Shown in pieces: positions 44,541 through 53,925 of a DNA stretch of 64,000 nt (within the stretch, counting starts at the first letter, position 1; each line of letters begins with the position of its first letter). The position numbers and the translations under genes were made by a program. This stretch comes from Cytobacillus luteolus (GTDB lineage: Bacteria > Bacillota > Bacilli > Bacillales > Bacillaceae_L). The DNA lies in contig NZ_JAGGKM010000007.1 of the NCBI RefSeq assembly GCF_017873715.1, positions 62,001-126,000 of the forward strand, read 5' to 3'. The notes under the pieces were generated by a model. That model saw nothing but the letters and a program-made list of their open reading frames with translations. It did not search any database and was not told the origin of the DNA.

Positions 44541-45209
44541 ATGATAAAGATACTTATTGCAGATGATCAGGAGTTAATTCGAGGTAGTTTACGTATTGTT
44601 TTACGAGGAGAATCTGATATTGAAGTGGTCGGGCTTGCATCAAATGGAGTTGAGGCAGTTCAATTATGTAAACAACACAAGCCGGATGTTGTGTTAATGG
44701 ATATTCATATGCCGGAAATGGACGGTATTGAAGCAACTATGAATATTACTACCCATTTTCCTGAAACCAGAGTGGTGATGCTTACTACCTTCCATGATAT
44801 GGAGCATGTTAGGGAAGCTTTGAAGGCGGGAGCTGTTGGCTATCTATTAAAGGCGATGCAACCGGAAGATTTGGCTTCGAGTATTCGTCTCGTCCACAAA
44901 GGAGAGACACTCATACCACAAGAAATTGCTAAGGTTATGATCGCTGAATGGACAATGAAGGAACCATTATCTACTAATGCTGCTAAGAAGGAAAATGAAA
45001 CTAAACCGCGTTTTGGTTTAACAGAAAGGGAAATGGACGTACTTCGTTTACTTGCTTATGGAAAGGATAACCGAGAGATTGCGCGTGAGCTTTTTTTAGC
45101 AGAGGGAACAGTTAAAAACTATATTTCTACAATATATTCAAAGCTAGAAGTGCAAGATCGCCTACATGCTGTATTGAAAGCCCGTGAGGAAAAATTGATA
45201 GAATCCTAG
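44541..45209 (+). CDS. LuxR/NarL-type response regulator
   Basis: A 222-aa regulator partnered with the kinase just upstream. The receiver domain has IADDQ (D8/D9), phosphoacceptor D54 in VVLMDIHMPEMDG, a Thr in VVMLTTF and Lys in LLKAMQPEDL. The C-terminal LuxR HTH reads LTEREMDVLRLLAYGKDNREIA (two parts), then EGTVKNYISTIYSKL. ATG 44541 has AAGGAAGG upstream; the longer frame from 44481 lies inside the kinase gene. Targets are unknown. No transporter or lia-like gene sits next to it. Confidence 0.92.
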   Translation: MIKILIADDQELIRGSLRIVLRGESDIEVVGLASNGVEAVQLCKQHKPDVVLMDIHMPEMDGIEATMNITTHFPETRVVMLTTFHDMEHVREALKAGAVGYLLKAMQPEDLASSIRLVHKGETLIPQEIAKVMIAEWTMKEPLSTNAAKKENETKPRFGLTEREMDVLRLLAYGKDNREIARELFLAEGTVKNYISTIYSKLEVQDRLHAVLKAREEKLIES

Positions 45210-45319
45210 AATTACATCAAATGATAGAAAGGGCATGAAACTTGAATTTACCAAACGCAAGCCTCAAAATAGACATTATTACATACCGTTTTTTAAAAGC
45301 GTAGGAGGTAGAAAGGTCT

Positions 45320-46369
45320 ATGGAAATAGGTATCAGTACATTTGTTGAAACTACACCAGATGTACAAACCGGTGAAGTTGTAAGTCATGCACAACGCATT
45401 AGAGAGGTCGTTGAGGAAATTGTTCTTGCCGACAAAGTAGGATTAGATGTTTTTGGGGTAGGGGAACACCACAGAGAGGATTTTGCAGCATCTTCTCCAG
45501 CTGTTGTTCTAGCAGCTGCCGCATCCCAGACGGCAAAGATAAGGCTTACAAGTGCAGTAACAGTTCTTTCATCAGCAGATCCAGTACGAGTATTCCAGGA
45601 CTTTGCTACACTTGATGGAATTTCAAATGGACGTGCAGAAATCATGGCTGGAAGAGGTTCGTTTATCGAATCGTTTCCATTGTTCGGATATGACTTAAGA
45701 GATTATGATGAGTTATTTGATGAAAAGTTAGAGTTATTGCTAGAACTACAAAAATCAGAAAAAGTAACATGGAGTGGAAGGCATCGACCAGCAATAAATA
45801 ACCTAGGAGTGTATCCTCGTCCGGTCCAGGACCCTTTACCAATCTGGATAGGTAGTGGGGGGAATACACAATCTGTCATTCGTGCTGGTTTACTAGGTTT
45901 ACCTTTGGTTTTAGCCATCATAGGAGGAAGGCCTGTACAATTTGCCCCTCTTGTAGAGCTATATAAAAAAGCTGCTGAACAAGCGGGACATGATGTTTCG
46001 AAGCTTTCAGTTGCATCACATTCACACGGGTTTTTAGCAGAAGATACTCAAATGGCTGCTGATAAGTTTTTCCCATCAACACAACAAGTGATGAATAAAT
46101 TAGGGAAAGAACGTGGTTGGGGTCATTATGACCGTACAAGTTTTGATACAGCAAGAAGCTTTGAAGGAGCACTTTATGTAGGAGATGCAGATACAGTAGC
46201 AGAAAAAATCATTTACCTTCGAAAAAATGTAGGAGTTACTCGTTTCATGTTACATGTACCAGTTGGTTCTATGCCACATGAAGATGTAATGAAAGCAATT
46301 GAACTGCTAGGTACAGAAGTAGCACCTAAAGTTCGAGAAGAAATTTCAAAATGGGAAGCTGAGCAGTAA
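45320..46369 (+). CDS. LLM-class flavin-dependent oxidoreductase
   Basis: A 349-aa TIM-barrel enzyme of the luciferase-like monooxygenase class. Motifs are LDVFGVGEHHREDFAASSPA (about 39-58), LTSAVTVLSSADPVRVFQDF (in the cofactor pocket), GRAEIMAGRGSF, and WIGSGGNTQSV. It uses reduced flavin from a partner reductase to oxidise a small compound or drug-like molecule. The EHH pattern is typical of the group that includes alkanal and nitroaromatic oxidoreductases. ATG follows GGAGGTAG. It is a single gene with its own terminator. Substrate unknown. Confidence 0.92.
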   Translation: MEIGISTFVETTPDVQTGEVVSHAQRIREVVEEIVLADKVGLDVFGVGEHHREDFAASSPAVVLAAAASQTAKIRLTSAVTVLSSADPVRVFQDFATLDGISNGRAEIMAGRGSFIESFPLFGYDLRDYDELFDEKLELLLELQKSEKVTWSGRHRPAINNLGVYPRPVQDPLPIWIGSGGNTQSVIRAGLLGLPLVLAIIGGRPVQFAPLVELYKKAAEQAGHDVSKLSVASHSHGFLAEDTQMAADKFFPSTQQVMNKLGKERGWGHYDRTSFDTARSFEGALYVGDADTVAEKIIYLRKNVGVTRFMLHVPVGSMPHEDVMKAIELLGTEVAPKVREEISKWEAEQ

Positions 46370-46393
46370 ACAATAGGAAATAGCTTAAATGAA

Positions 46394-46440
46394 AAAACAA
46401 AGACTGATGCTTATGTCTGCATCATGTCTTTGTTTTTATT
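46394..46440 (+). terminator. Intrinsic terminator
   Basis: AAACAAAGAC plus TGATGC pair with GCATCA and GTCTTTGTTT, followed by T-rich sequence. Confidence 0.85.
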
Positions 46441-46524
46441 TGCAGAATTTTACTTTTTTAATAAGGAATGTAATCAGTAGCTAACATCATATTAAGTAAG
46501 TATCTGCTATAAAATAATCCTACG

Positions 46525-46540
46525 TTGTGAATACTCATAA
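46525..46540 (+). promoter_or_regulatory. Possible Rex-type operator upstream of ldh
   Basis: TTGTGAATACTCATAA has a perfect left half of the Rex consensus TTGTGAANNNNTTCACAA but a poor right half. A promoter-like TGCTATAAAA lies about 15 bases upstream. Fermentative ldh genes are usual Rex targets, so the position is sensible, but the match is weak. Confidence 0.3.
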
Positions 46541-47545
<1,005 letters not shown>

Positions 47546-47560
47546 ATAAAGATTTTAAAA

Positions 47561-47592
47561 AAACATCCCTATTTGTAAGGGATGTTTCTTCT
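47561..47592. terminator. Bidirectional terminator
   Basis: AAACATCCCT (47561-47570) pairs with AGGGATGTTT (47578-47587), flanked by an A-tract and a T-rich tail. Confidence 0.85.
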
Positions 47593-48765
47593 TTAAGATA
47601 AACTCGATATCGACTTTTTGGTTTGTGTAGAATAAAGCTTGAACAAGAACAAAGCAAGAATGGATAAGAGCATTCCTGAAATATAAGGTAAGCCAATCGC
47701 TACGGAGAAGAGCAGTCCTCCTAGTGGTGGTCCAACAATTCTTCCAAGCGAATCAAAGGATGAGAGCAGTCCAGTTGTGCTTCCATGGCCTGAGGTTGAC
47801 TTTTTCGTTATCAAGGCGGAAACACTTGGACGAATAAATCCATTCCCAATTCCAAAAACAGTTAAGAAGATGGCGGCGGTTGCAAAACTATCAATAAATA
47901 AGATAAGAGCAAATCCGATTGTTGAGATCACTATCCCAATTTGGATTACAATACCTTCACCGTACTTCTTCGTTAATCTACCTACTAATCCACCTTGAAC
48001 AAGTGCACCAGCCAGTCCCATAATCATGAAGATATATCCTAATTCAACCGTACCTAGACCTGCCTTTTCATAAGCAAAGTAGGCAAAAGTAGCCTCAAGT
48101 CCTGATAACGATAAAGATACAAATAACTGTAAAAAATATAAAATGGAAACAGGTCCATTGATTGCTTTACGAAGTGGTGTTCTTTCCTTAGCTTGATTTG
48201 ACCGTTGCTCTGGTGATAATGACTCTTTTAAAACAAATAGAATTAAAAAGAACGTTAGAAGTGAAGAAGCACCTGCAAGATAGAATGGTACATTTAAGCT
48301 GCCTTCTGAAAAAACGCCACCTATAGCAGGACCAAAAATAAACCCTAAGCCAATTGATGCACCAATGATCCCCATGCCTTTACCACGGTCTTCCTCAGAG
48401 GTGATATCCGCAACGTAGGCTGTAACCGTTGGCATATTCGCAGCTGACAGAAATCCTCCAATGATTCTTGCTGCAAAGAGCATCCAAAGTTCAGTAGCCA
48501 GTGCCATTAAGAAAAACGATAATGAAAGCCCAAGAATGCCAAGCATCATAACCGGCTTTCTACCGATTCGATCTGAAATTCGTCCCCACATTGGAGCGAA
48601 AAGGAGCTGCATTAATGAATAAACAGCCATTAGTAATCCTAGTTGTGTAGGTGATGCGCCTAACTCCTCAGCGTAAAAGGGAATAACAGGTATGATAATG
48701 CCAAACCCAACCATGACAAGAAACATAACCGCAAACAGGATGGGCAATGATTTTTTAGATTCCAA
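47593..48765 (-). CDS. MFS drug exporter (TetA/multidrug type)
   Basis: A 390-aa major facilitator with twelve hydrophobic segments. TTG at 48765 is preferred because GGAGTG lies 9 bases before it; the frame opens at GTG 48777, inside that site. Family motifs are GRISDRIGRKPVMMLGILG (motif A, loop 2-3), and GASIGLGFIFGPAIGGVFSE (motif C of drug:H+ antiporters, about 130-149). Motif C marks it as an exporter, of the group with tetracycline and multidrug pumps. The substrate is not determinable. A single gene, convergent with ldh. Confidence 0.9.
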   Translation of the reverse strand: MESKKSLPILFAVMFLVMVGFGIIIPVIPFYAEELGASPTQLGLLMAVYSLMQLLFAPMWGRISDRIGRKPVMMLGILGLSLSFFLMALATELWMLFAARIIGGFLSAANMPTVTAYVADITSEEDRGKGMGIIGASIGLGFIFGPAIGGVFSEGSLNVPFYLAGASSLLTFFLILFVLKESLSPEQRSNQAKERTPLRKAINGPVSILYFLQLFVSLSLSGLEATFAYFAYEKAGLGTVELGYIFMIMGLAGALVQGGLVGRLTKKYGEGIVIQIGIVISTIGFALILFIDSFATAAIFLTVFGIGNGFIRPSVSALITKKSTSGHGSTTGLLSSFDSLGRIVGPPLGGLLFSVAIGLPYISGMLLSILALFLFKLYSTQTKKSISSLS

Positions 48766-49070
48766 AATTAAGTTCACTCCAGTGTGCCAATAGTTGAATG
48801 AATTCGATACAAATTGTTAAGCAATTAATACATTTTGATTTCTATAATTATACACCTTTACTATGTAAAAAGATAAGATTGCTAATTATCATCATATAAG
48901 AAATAGTAGGTCCTTTGCAATAACGATGAGTAAATAGGAGAAAGAATCCTTAGTTCAAATAATCCTAATTCTATAAAGTTCATTATTTGTATCAACACAA
49001 ACGACTATAAAAAGGAATGGAGTTAGGCTTTATGATAAAATAAGGTATAAACATGTAGAGGAGAATTCAA
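48766..49070. other. Divergent intergenic region, about 305 bases
   Basis: This holds the upstream regions of the MFS gene (minus strand) and the GGDEF gene (plus strand). It is AT-rich. The ribosome binding site GAGGAG at about 49058 serves the GGDEF gene. I see no further gene or clear operator. Confidence 0.5.
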
Positions 49071-50609
49071 ATGAATACGCTAGATATCCAGCTATTTCTT
49101 TACATATTTGTTCTAACAATATTCATTAATTTTCTAAGATTTAAAGTAAGTACTTTTATTAATAAATGGATTCTTCTATTTTCTAGTCTCCTCATTGTAC
49201 TACTAGATACTCTGCTATACGGTTCATTACATACAGGTTGGCTTCTCCTAATGTTTATCGGTATATCTGTTTTATGCTTTAAGAGAATAGGTGGACTAGT
49301 AAGTGTAGGTATATCATGGTTGATTACTATCGTTCAATCAGGTCATAGTAACCTTTTAATGCTGATGAGCTATCTTCTATTTGCTATATGTTTTTATTTT
49401 GTCCTTATTGTCATCGAGAATTTTAAAAAAGAAAGAAATGATTATCTACAAAAGCTAATCGTTAACTCAAAACAACTGAACGTTTTTCGTGAAGTAAGCT
49501 TTTCAATGCAACAAACTCGCCAATTACAAAAGTTATTGCAAATGATCCTAACCTCTGTGACGGCAGGCTATGGACTGGGATTTAATAGAGCGATGATTTT
49601 GTTAATGAATGATGAAGGAAACATGCTTAAAGGGATCATGGGGACAGGACCTATGTCGGCAGCAGAAGGTTATGCTACTTGGGAGAACCTCACGAAACAT
49701 AAGTATAAACTGAATGATTTAATAGAAATAAAAGAAAAGGAACAAGAAACAGATCAATTACTTAATGAAAGAGTTAAGAGGCTTGAAATCGCATTGGACG
49801 AGCCAAATTTTCTAAATAGAACGCTAGAGACCGGACTTCCACTTCATATAAAAAAGATAGATGAGAGTGATGAGATACTCGTAAATTTTATTCGCGTATT
49901 TAGCATGAGTGAATTAGCTGTGTTTCCATTAATAACTCAAGGGAAAAAGGTTGGTGTCCTAATTATAGATAACCCAGTGAATAAGAGGCCAATTACACCT
50001 GATGGAATAGACAGTGTCATTCCCCTTGCGAATCAGGCTGCAGTTGCTATAGAGCAATCTCATCTATATAGAAAAGTTGAAGAGATGGCATTAAGGGACG
50101 GATTAACCGGTCTTTATAATCAACGTGCTTTTCAATTACAGTTAGTTGAAAATTATCCAACGGAAGAGAAGGATGAAAACAACGTACTTTCCCTTATTAT
50201 TCTAGACATTGATTTTTTTAAACATTTTAATGATAAAAATGGACACTTACTAGGGAACGAAGTATTAATGCAGCTAGCTGAAGTGATCAACGAGACAATT
50301 AGACCACGAGATTTGGCATTCCGTTTTGGTGGGGAAGAATTCGTTGTATTGCTTCCTGCTACTTATCAAGATGAGGCCAGGCTAATAGCAGAACAACTAC
50401 GTAAGAATGTAGAAAGTACTGCGTTTCCGAATGGGGAAAAGCAACCAAATGGACGTTTAACGATAAGTCTTGGGGTTTCCTCGACAATGAGTGTTAAGTC
50501 TTCGAATCCACACTATCTAGTAGATGAAGCTGACAAAGCACTTTACAGGGCAAAGGAAACCGGAAAAAACAAAGTTGTCATGGGAGAAGGTGCGAAGAGT
50601 GAAGACTGA
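49071..50609 (+). CDS. Membrane GAF-GGDEF diguanylate cyclase
   Basis: A 512-aa protein that should make cyclic di-GMP. Five or six membrane segments fill about residues 1-120, a GAF-like domain follows (about 140-330), and the GGDEF domain covers about 340-505. The active-site motif is GGEEF at 420-424 (FRFGGEEFVVL), intact for catalysis. An RxxD (411-414, RPRD) five residues before it is a complete inhibitory site for product feedback. ATG 49071 follows GAGGAG. The 3' end overlaps the next gene by 11 bases. It is the only c-di-GMP enzyme seen in the window; the signal is unknown. Confidence 0.93.
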   Translation: MNTLDIQLFLYIFVLTIFINFLRFKVSTFINKWILLFSSLLIVLLDTLLYGSLHTGWLLLMFIGISVLCFKRIGGLVSVGISWLITIVQSGHSNLLMLMSYLLFAICFYFVLIVIENFKKERNDYLQKLIVNSKQLNVFREVSFSMQQTRQLQKLLQMILTSVTAGYGLGFNRAMILLMNDEGNMLKGIMGTGPMSAAEGYATWENLTKHKYKLNDLIEIKEKEQETDQLLNERVKRLEIALDEPNFLNRTLETGLPLHIKKIDESDEILVNFIRVFSMSELAVFPLITQGKKVGVLIIDNPVNKRPITPDGIDSVIPLANQAAVAIEQSHLYRKVEEMALRDGLTGLYNQRAFQLQLVENYPTEEKDENNVLSLIILDIDFFKHFNDKNGHLLGNEVLMQLAEVINETIRPRDLAFRFGGEEFVVLLPATYQDEARLIAEQLRKNVESTAFPNGEKQPNGRLTISLGVSSTMSVKSSNPHYLVDEADKALYRAKETGKNKVVMGEGAKSED

Positions 50610-51099
50610 GTTTGTCCTGCTGATTGCCTCATTTATTTTTCTTGCTACAATCGTGATTACAAGTAGGCTGTTTTACATGATTGAACTGAAGCGCTACACG
50701 CAAAAAGTGGTCAAAAAGGTAGGATTAGATATTATCCATTTGGATTATTCATTTGAACAGATGGTATACTTGGTATCTTTACCCAGTAGTTCGCCTTTGA
50801 TAACGGATGCAAATAAAGACAATATATCAATCGAATACGACTATCAATCCTATATTTTTCCGGAGTTGCATGGTGTAAAAATCTTTATAAAGACTCCTAT
50901 TGAAAAAAGAATGCTAGCCTATTTGCCTATTAAAGCTTTCCGTTTGCCCTCCCTTGATCAAATACTTGAGCAAGGAAAAATAACAGATTCGGACTATCGT
51001 AAGATTAGTACCTATAAATTAACTCATCTCTCTACTTTAAGTGAAATAAAGGATGAGGTTTATAAACAAATTCAGGTTAGCCAGAGAACTGTAATTTAG
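50599..51099 (+). CDS. Small membrane-anchored hypothetical protein
   Basis: A 166-aa protein starting at GTG 50599, with GGGAGAAGG at 50582-50590 8 bases upstream; a GTG at 50590 is a weaker alternative. One N-terminal membrane helix (TEFVLLIASFIFLATIVIT, about 3-21) anchors it, and the rest (about 35-166) is a soluble domain with no recognised family. It overlaps the end of the diguanylate cyclase gene, so the two are translationally coupled and may form a pair, for example a regulator of the cyclase. That role is inferred from arrangement alone. Confidence 0.6.
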   Translation: MKTEFVLLIASFIFLATIVITSRLFYMIELKRYTQKVVKKVGLDIIHLDYSFEQMVYLVSLPSSSPLITDANKDNISIEYDYQSYIFPELHGVKIFIKTPIEKRMLAYLPIKAFRLPSLDQILEQGKITDSDYRKISTYKLTHLSTLSEIKDEVYKQIQVSQRTVI

Positions 51100-51150
51100 T
51101 TATACTAAATAAAAGTAGTAGAAGACATTGTTAAAAAGGAAGGTAACCTA

Positions 51151-52317
51151 ATGTCAGAAGAAAACATTACTAGAATACATTTAAATGATAAGGAATATAT
51201 CCTGATTGGGACAGCCCATGTATCAAAGCAAAGTGCAGAGCAAGTAAAAGAAGTCATCGAGGCTGAGCAACCGGATTCAGTATGTGTCGAGTTAGATCAG
51301 CAGAGGTATCAATCAATTATTGATGGAAACAAGTGGAAAGAAATGGATGTATTTAAGGTTATCAAGGAAAAGAAAGCAACTTTGCTTTTAATGAATCTTG
51401 TGATTTCATCCTTTCAAAAACGTATGGCAAAGCAATTTGGTATAAAGCCAGGTCAAGAGATGATACAGGGTATTGAGTCAGCTAATGATGTCGGTGCAAA
51501 ACTAGTATTGGCAGATAGGAATATTCAAATTACATTTGCTAGAATATGGGCAAACGTAGGCTTTTGGGGAAAAGCACAGCTCATGTTTTCAATGATTGGG
51601 AGTATCTTCAATAATGAGAGTGTAACAGAAGAAGAGCTCGAACGTCTTAAATCTGAAGATATGCTGGATGCGATGTTAAGTGACTTTACAAAAAACTTTC
51701 CTAAGCTAAAGGTGCCTCTGATTGATGAACGTGACCAATACTTAGCTCAAAAAATTAAAGAGGCACCTGGACAGAAAATTGTTGCTGTCTTAGGGGCAGC
51801 TCATGTGCCGGGAATTAAAGAGGCTATAAAGGAAGACCATGACCTTAAGCCTTTAATGAAAATTCCACCAAAGTCAAAATGGCCAAAAATCATTGGTTGG
51901 TCAATTCCTGCCATTATCCTTGCAATTATCGCGTACACATTCATTGCGAACCCAACTGCAGGTGTTCAGCAAACGATTAGTTGGGTACTATGGAACGGCT
52001 CATTTTCTGCTCTCGGAGCAGCACTAGCATTTGGGCATCCGTTGGCAATACTTACTGCCTTCATAGCTGCACCAATTACATCATTAAATCCTTTGCTAGC
52101 AGCGGGTTGGTTTGCAGGATTGGTTCAGGCTTATTTCCGAAGACCAAATGTAGCTGACTTCGAATCATTATCAGAAGATGTATTCAGCTTGAAAGGATTT
52201 TGGAACAATAAAGTAACCAGAATTCTGTTAATTGTTACATTAGCTAATTTAGGAAGCTCTTTAGGTACATTTATTGGTGGAGCAGACGTAATAAGACTGT
52301 TTTTTGAGAACCTATAA
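51151..52317 (+). CDS. TraB/PrgY-family membrane protein
   Basis: A 388-aa TraB-domain protein. The soluble N-terminal part (about 1-235) has the family motifs GTAHVSKQSAEQVKEVIE (about 19-36) with a conserved histidine, VCVELDQQRY, and AVLGAAHVPGI (about 212-222). These residues are thought to form a metal-dependent hydrolase site. The C-terminal 130 residues hold three or four membrane segments. TraB/PrgY is best known for lowering peptide pheromone activity in Enterococcus; chromosomal copies in bacilli have no defined role. ATG follows AAGGAAGG. Terminator follows. Confidence 0.9.
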   Translation: MSEENITRIHLNDKEYILIGTAHVSKQSAEQVKEVIEAEQPDSVCVELDQQRYQSIIDGNKWKEMDVFKVIKEKKATLLLMNLVISSFQKRMAKQFGIKPGQEMIQGIESANDVGAKLVLADRNIQITFARIWANVGFWGKAQLMFSMIGSIFNNESVTEEELERLKSEDMLDAMLSDFTKNFPKLKVPLIDERDQYLAQKIKEAPGQKIVAVLGAAHVPGIKEAIKEDHDLKPLMKIPPKSKWPKIIGWSIPAIILAIIAYTFIANPTAGVQQTISWVLWNGSFSALGAALAFGHPLAILTAFIAAPITSLNPLLAAGWFAGLVQAYFRRPNVADFESLSEDVFSLKGFWNNKVTRILLIVTLANLGSSLGTFIGGADVIRLFFENL

Positions 52318-52327
52318 AACATTTGGG

Positions 52328-52372
52328 GCCTGACCCTCGGCGCTTTAACGCGTTGGGGTGTCAGGCTTTTTT
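52328..52372 (+). terminator. Intrinsic terminator after the TraB gene
   Basis: GCCTGAC (52328-52334) pairs with GTCAGGC (52360-52366), with an inner CGC/GCG stem, followed by six T. Confidence 0.85.
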
Positions 52373-52479
52373 AAATTTTTTCTAGTATAGAGGAAATCTT
52401 AAATAATTTTTTGGAAGATATATCTATTTCTATAAAAAGGTATTAAAATAAGTGTATTAAAAATCGGAGGTGTTGAAAC

Positions 52480-52548
52480 ATGTCAGTCAGATCTATCGAC
52501 ATGAAAGGTAAAAGAAATACAGTAAACAGAGGGAAAGCACATAGCTAG
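52480..52548 (+). CDS. 22-aa leader peptide upstream of an MFS exporter
   Basis: GGAGGTG at 52466-52472 precedes ATG 52480 by 7 bases, a stronger site than that of the exporter gene itself. The frame encodes MSVRSIDMKGKRNTVNRG followed by KAHS and stops at TAG 52546. It is basic and short. Its last codons form the left arm of a hairpin that reaches to the exporter's ribosome binding site. The layout matches known regulatory leader peptides of antibiotic resistance genes, where a stalled ribosome changes mRNA folding. No arrest motif I can name is seen. Confidence 0.7.
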   Translation: MSVRSIDMKGKRNTVNRGKAHS

Positions 52549-52597
52549 TATTTCCGTCAGAAATAGTGATGTGTGCTCTCCCTAATTGAAAGGGAGA
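52530..52597 (+). promoter_or_regulatory. Translational attenuator: two mutually exclusive hairpins
   Basis: Arm 1 (52530-52541, AGGGAAAGCACA, within the leader ORF) pairs with arm 2 (52572-52583, TGTGCTCTCCCT) with one mismatch, enclosing a small ATTTC/GAAAT stem. Arm 2 also pairs by 7 perfect bases (TCTCCCT, 52577-52583) with arm 3 (AGGGAGA, 52591-52597), which contains the exporter's ribosome binding site. A ribosome finishing the leader would cover arm 1, let 2:3 form and hide the site. One stalled early would leave 1:2 and expose it. Confidence 0.65.
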
Positions 52598-52603
52598 ATT
52601 TGT

Positions 52604-53854
52604 TTGAAGAAGATGCATGCATCAAAGGTTTATATTTTAATGAGTGCCATTATTGCTTTTGCAAATGCAACAATGTTCACAACCTATGCTTTATATTATG
52701 TAGCGGAGTTAGGGTTAACCCCCTTTCAGCTGGTGCTAGTAGGTACATTTTTAGAGCTTACAGTTCTAGTAATGGAAATTCCAACAGGAGTCTTAGCAGA
52801 TACCTATAGTAGAAGATTATCCGTTATTATTGGGACATTCATTCTCGGTATCGCCTTCTTTCTTGAAGGATCAGTGCCATTTATATCTGAAACATTTTTC
52901 CATGGAGCGTTATCTCTATTTGTAGGAGTAGTCATTGCTGAAGTCATTCGTGGAATCGGGGAGACCTTCTTAAGTGGAGCAGGTCAAGCGTGGTTAGCAG
53001 ATGAGATTGGTACCGACCAAATTGGAGACGTATTTTTAAAAGCTAACCAAGTGAATCAACTTTCTAGTATTCTAGGAGTACTTGCAAGTGTTGGTCTCGC
53101 TACAATTGCATTAAATATACCTTTCTTGGTTGGAGGAGTTCTATACTTAAGCTTAGGGCTATTATTACTCTTAGTGATGGGTGAGAATAACTTCAAAAGA
53201 GGTAGTGAAGAAGAACGTTCTTCCATCAATGAATCCTTAAAGATTTTTCGTAAAGGCTACCTGTTAGTTAGAGGAACACCTATCTTGATGGCATTTCTAA
53301 TTATCAGCCTATTTTTAGGAGCGGGTTCTGAAGGTTTTGATCGTCTGTGGGAGGCGCATTTGATTACGAATATTGAGTTTCCTAGCCTAGGTGAAGTCAC
53401 ACTACCCGTTTGGTTTGGAATCATTAGTATTCTAGCAAATGTTTTATGTTTCTTCACCGCAATGGTTGCAAGAAAGTATTTAAAACTAGAAAGTGAGACA
53501 TATGTCGCGAAGTATATGGCTATCTTCACGTTTGTAAAAATCCTTTGTATCATTGGCTTTAGCTTAGCGGGTAATTTTACGTTAGCTCTGATAAGCTTTT
53601 TACTTCTTTGTATGGCTGGTGTGATTACCGGGCCACTTTATGATACATGGATTAATCAAAACTTAGATAGTGGTGTCCGTGCAACTGTTTTATCAATGTC
53701 TAGTCAAATGAATGCATTTGGTCAAATTGTAGGAGGACCAGTAGTCGGTGCGGCTGCAAGTCAATTCACTCTTCGAATTGGGCTTTCGTTTGCAGCAATT
53801 CTGCAATTGCCTATTCTATTCATTTATATGAATAGCATGAAGAAAAAGAGATAG
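52604..53854 (+). CDS. MFS exporter under leader-peptide control
   Basis: A 416-aa major facilitator with about twelve membrane segments. TTG 52604 is chosen because AGGGAG (52591-52596) lies 7 bases upstream; the frame opens at TTG 52586, inside the hairpin. EIPTGVLADTYSRRLSVIIG is the loop 2-3 motif A (about 61-80), and GIGETFLSGAGQAWLADEIG marks the fourth to fifth helix region. The sequence resembles the MFS group with macrolide and tetracycline-type efflux proteins, but the substrate is not certain. The leader and hairpins just upstream suggest induction by a ribosome-targeting compound, which would fit an antibiotic exporter. Confidence 0.88.
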   Translation: MKKMHASKVYILMSAIIAFANATMFTTYALYYVAELGLTPFQLVLVGTFLELTVLVMEIPTGVLADTYSRRLSVIIGTFILGIAFFLEGSVPFISETFFHGALSLFVGVVIAEVIRGIGETFLSGAGQAWLADEIGTDQIGDVFLKANQVNQLSSILGVLASVGLATIALNIPFLVGGVLYLSLGLLLLLVMGENNFKRGSEEERSSINESLKIFRKGYLLVRGTPILMAFLIISLFLGAGSEGFDRLWEAHLITNIEFPSLGEVTLPVWFGIISILANVLCFFTAMVARKYLKLESETYVAKYMAIFTFVKILCIIGFSLAGNFTLALISFLLLCMAGVITGPLYDTWINQNLDSGVRATVLSMSSQMNAFGQIVGGPVVGAAASQFTLRIGLSFAAILQLPILFIYMNSMKKKR

Positions 53855-53862
53855 AAAACTAG

Positions 53863-53897
53863 AAGGATGAACCTTTTATCAGGTTCATCCTTTTTGC
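53863..53897 (+). terminator. Intrinsic terminator
   Basis: AAGGATGAACCT (53863-53874) pairs perfectly with AGGTTCATCCTT (53881-53892), with a 6-base loop and a T-run. Confidence 0.92.
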
Positions 53898-53925
53898 ATA
53901 GCCTAGTGTTCCACATGGAACATTT

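Noticed and set aside
52573-52809. 78-aa ORF overlapping the start of the MFS exporter
   Set aside because: It is in another frame of the exporter gene and has no ribosome binding site of its own.
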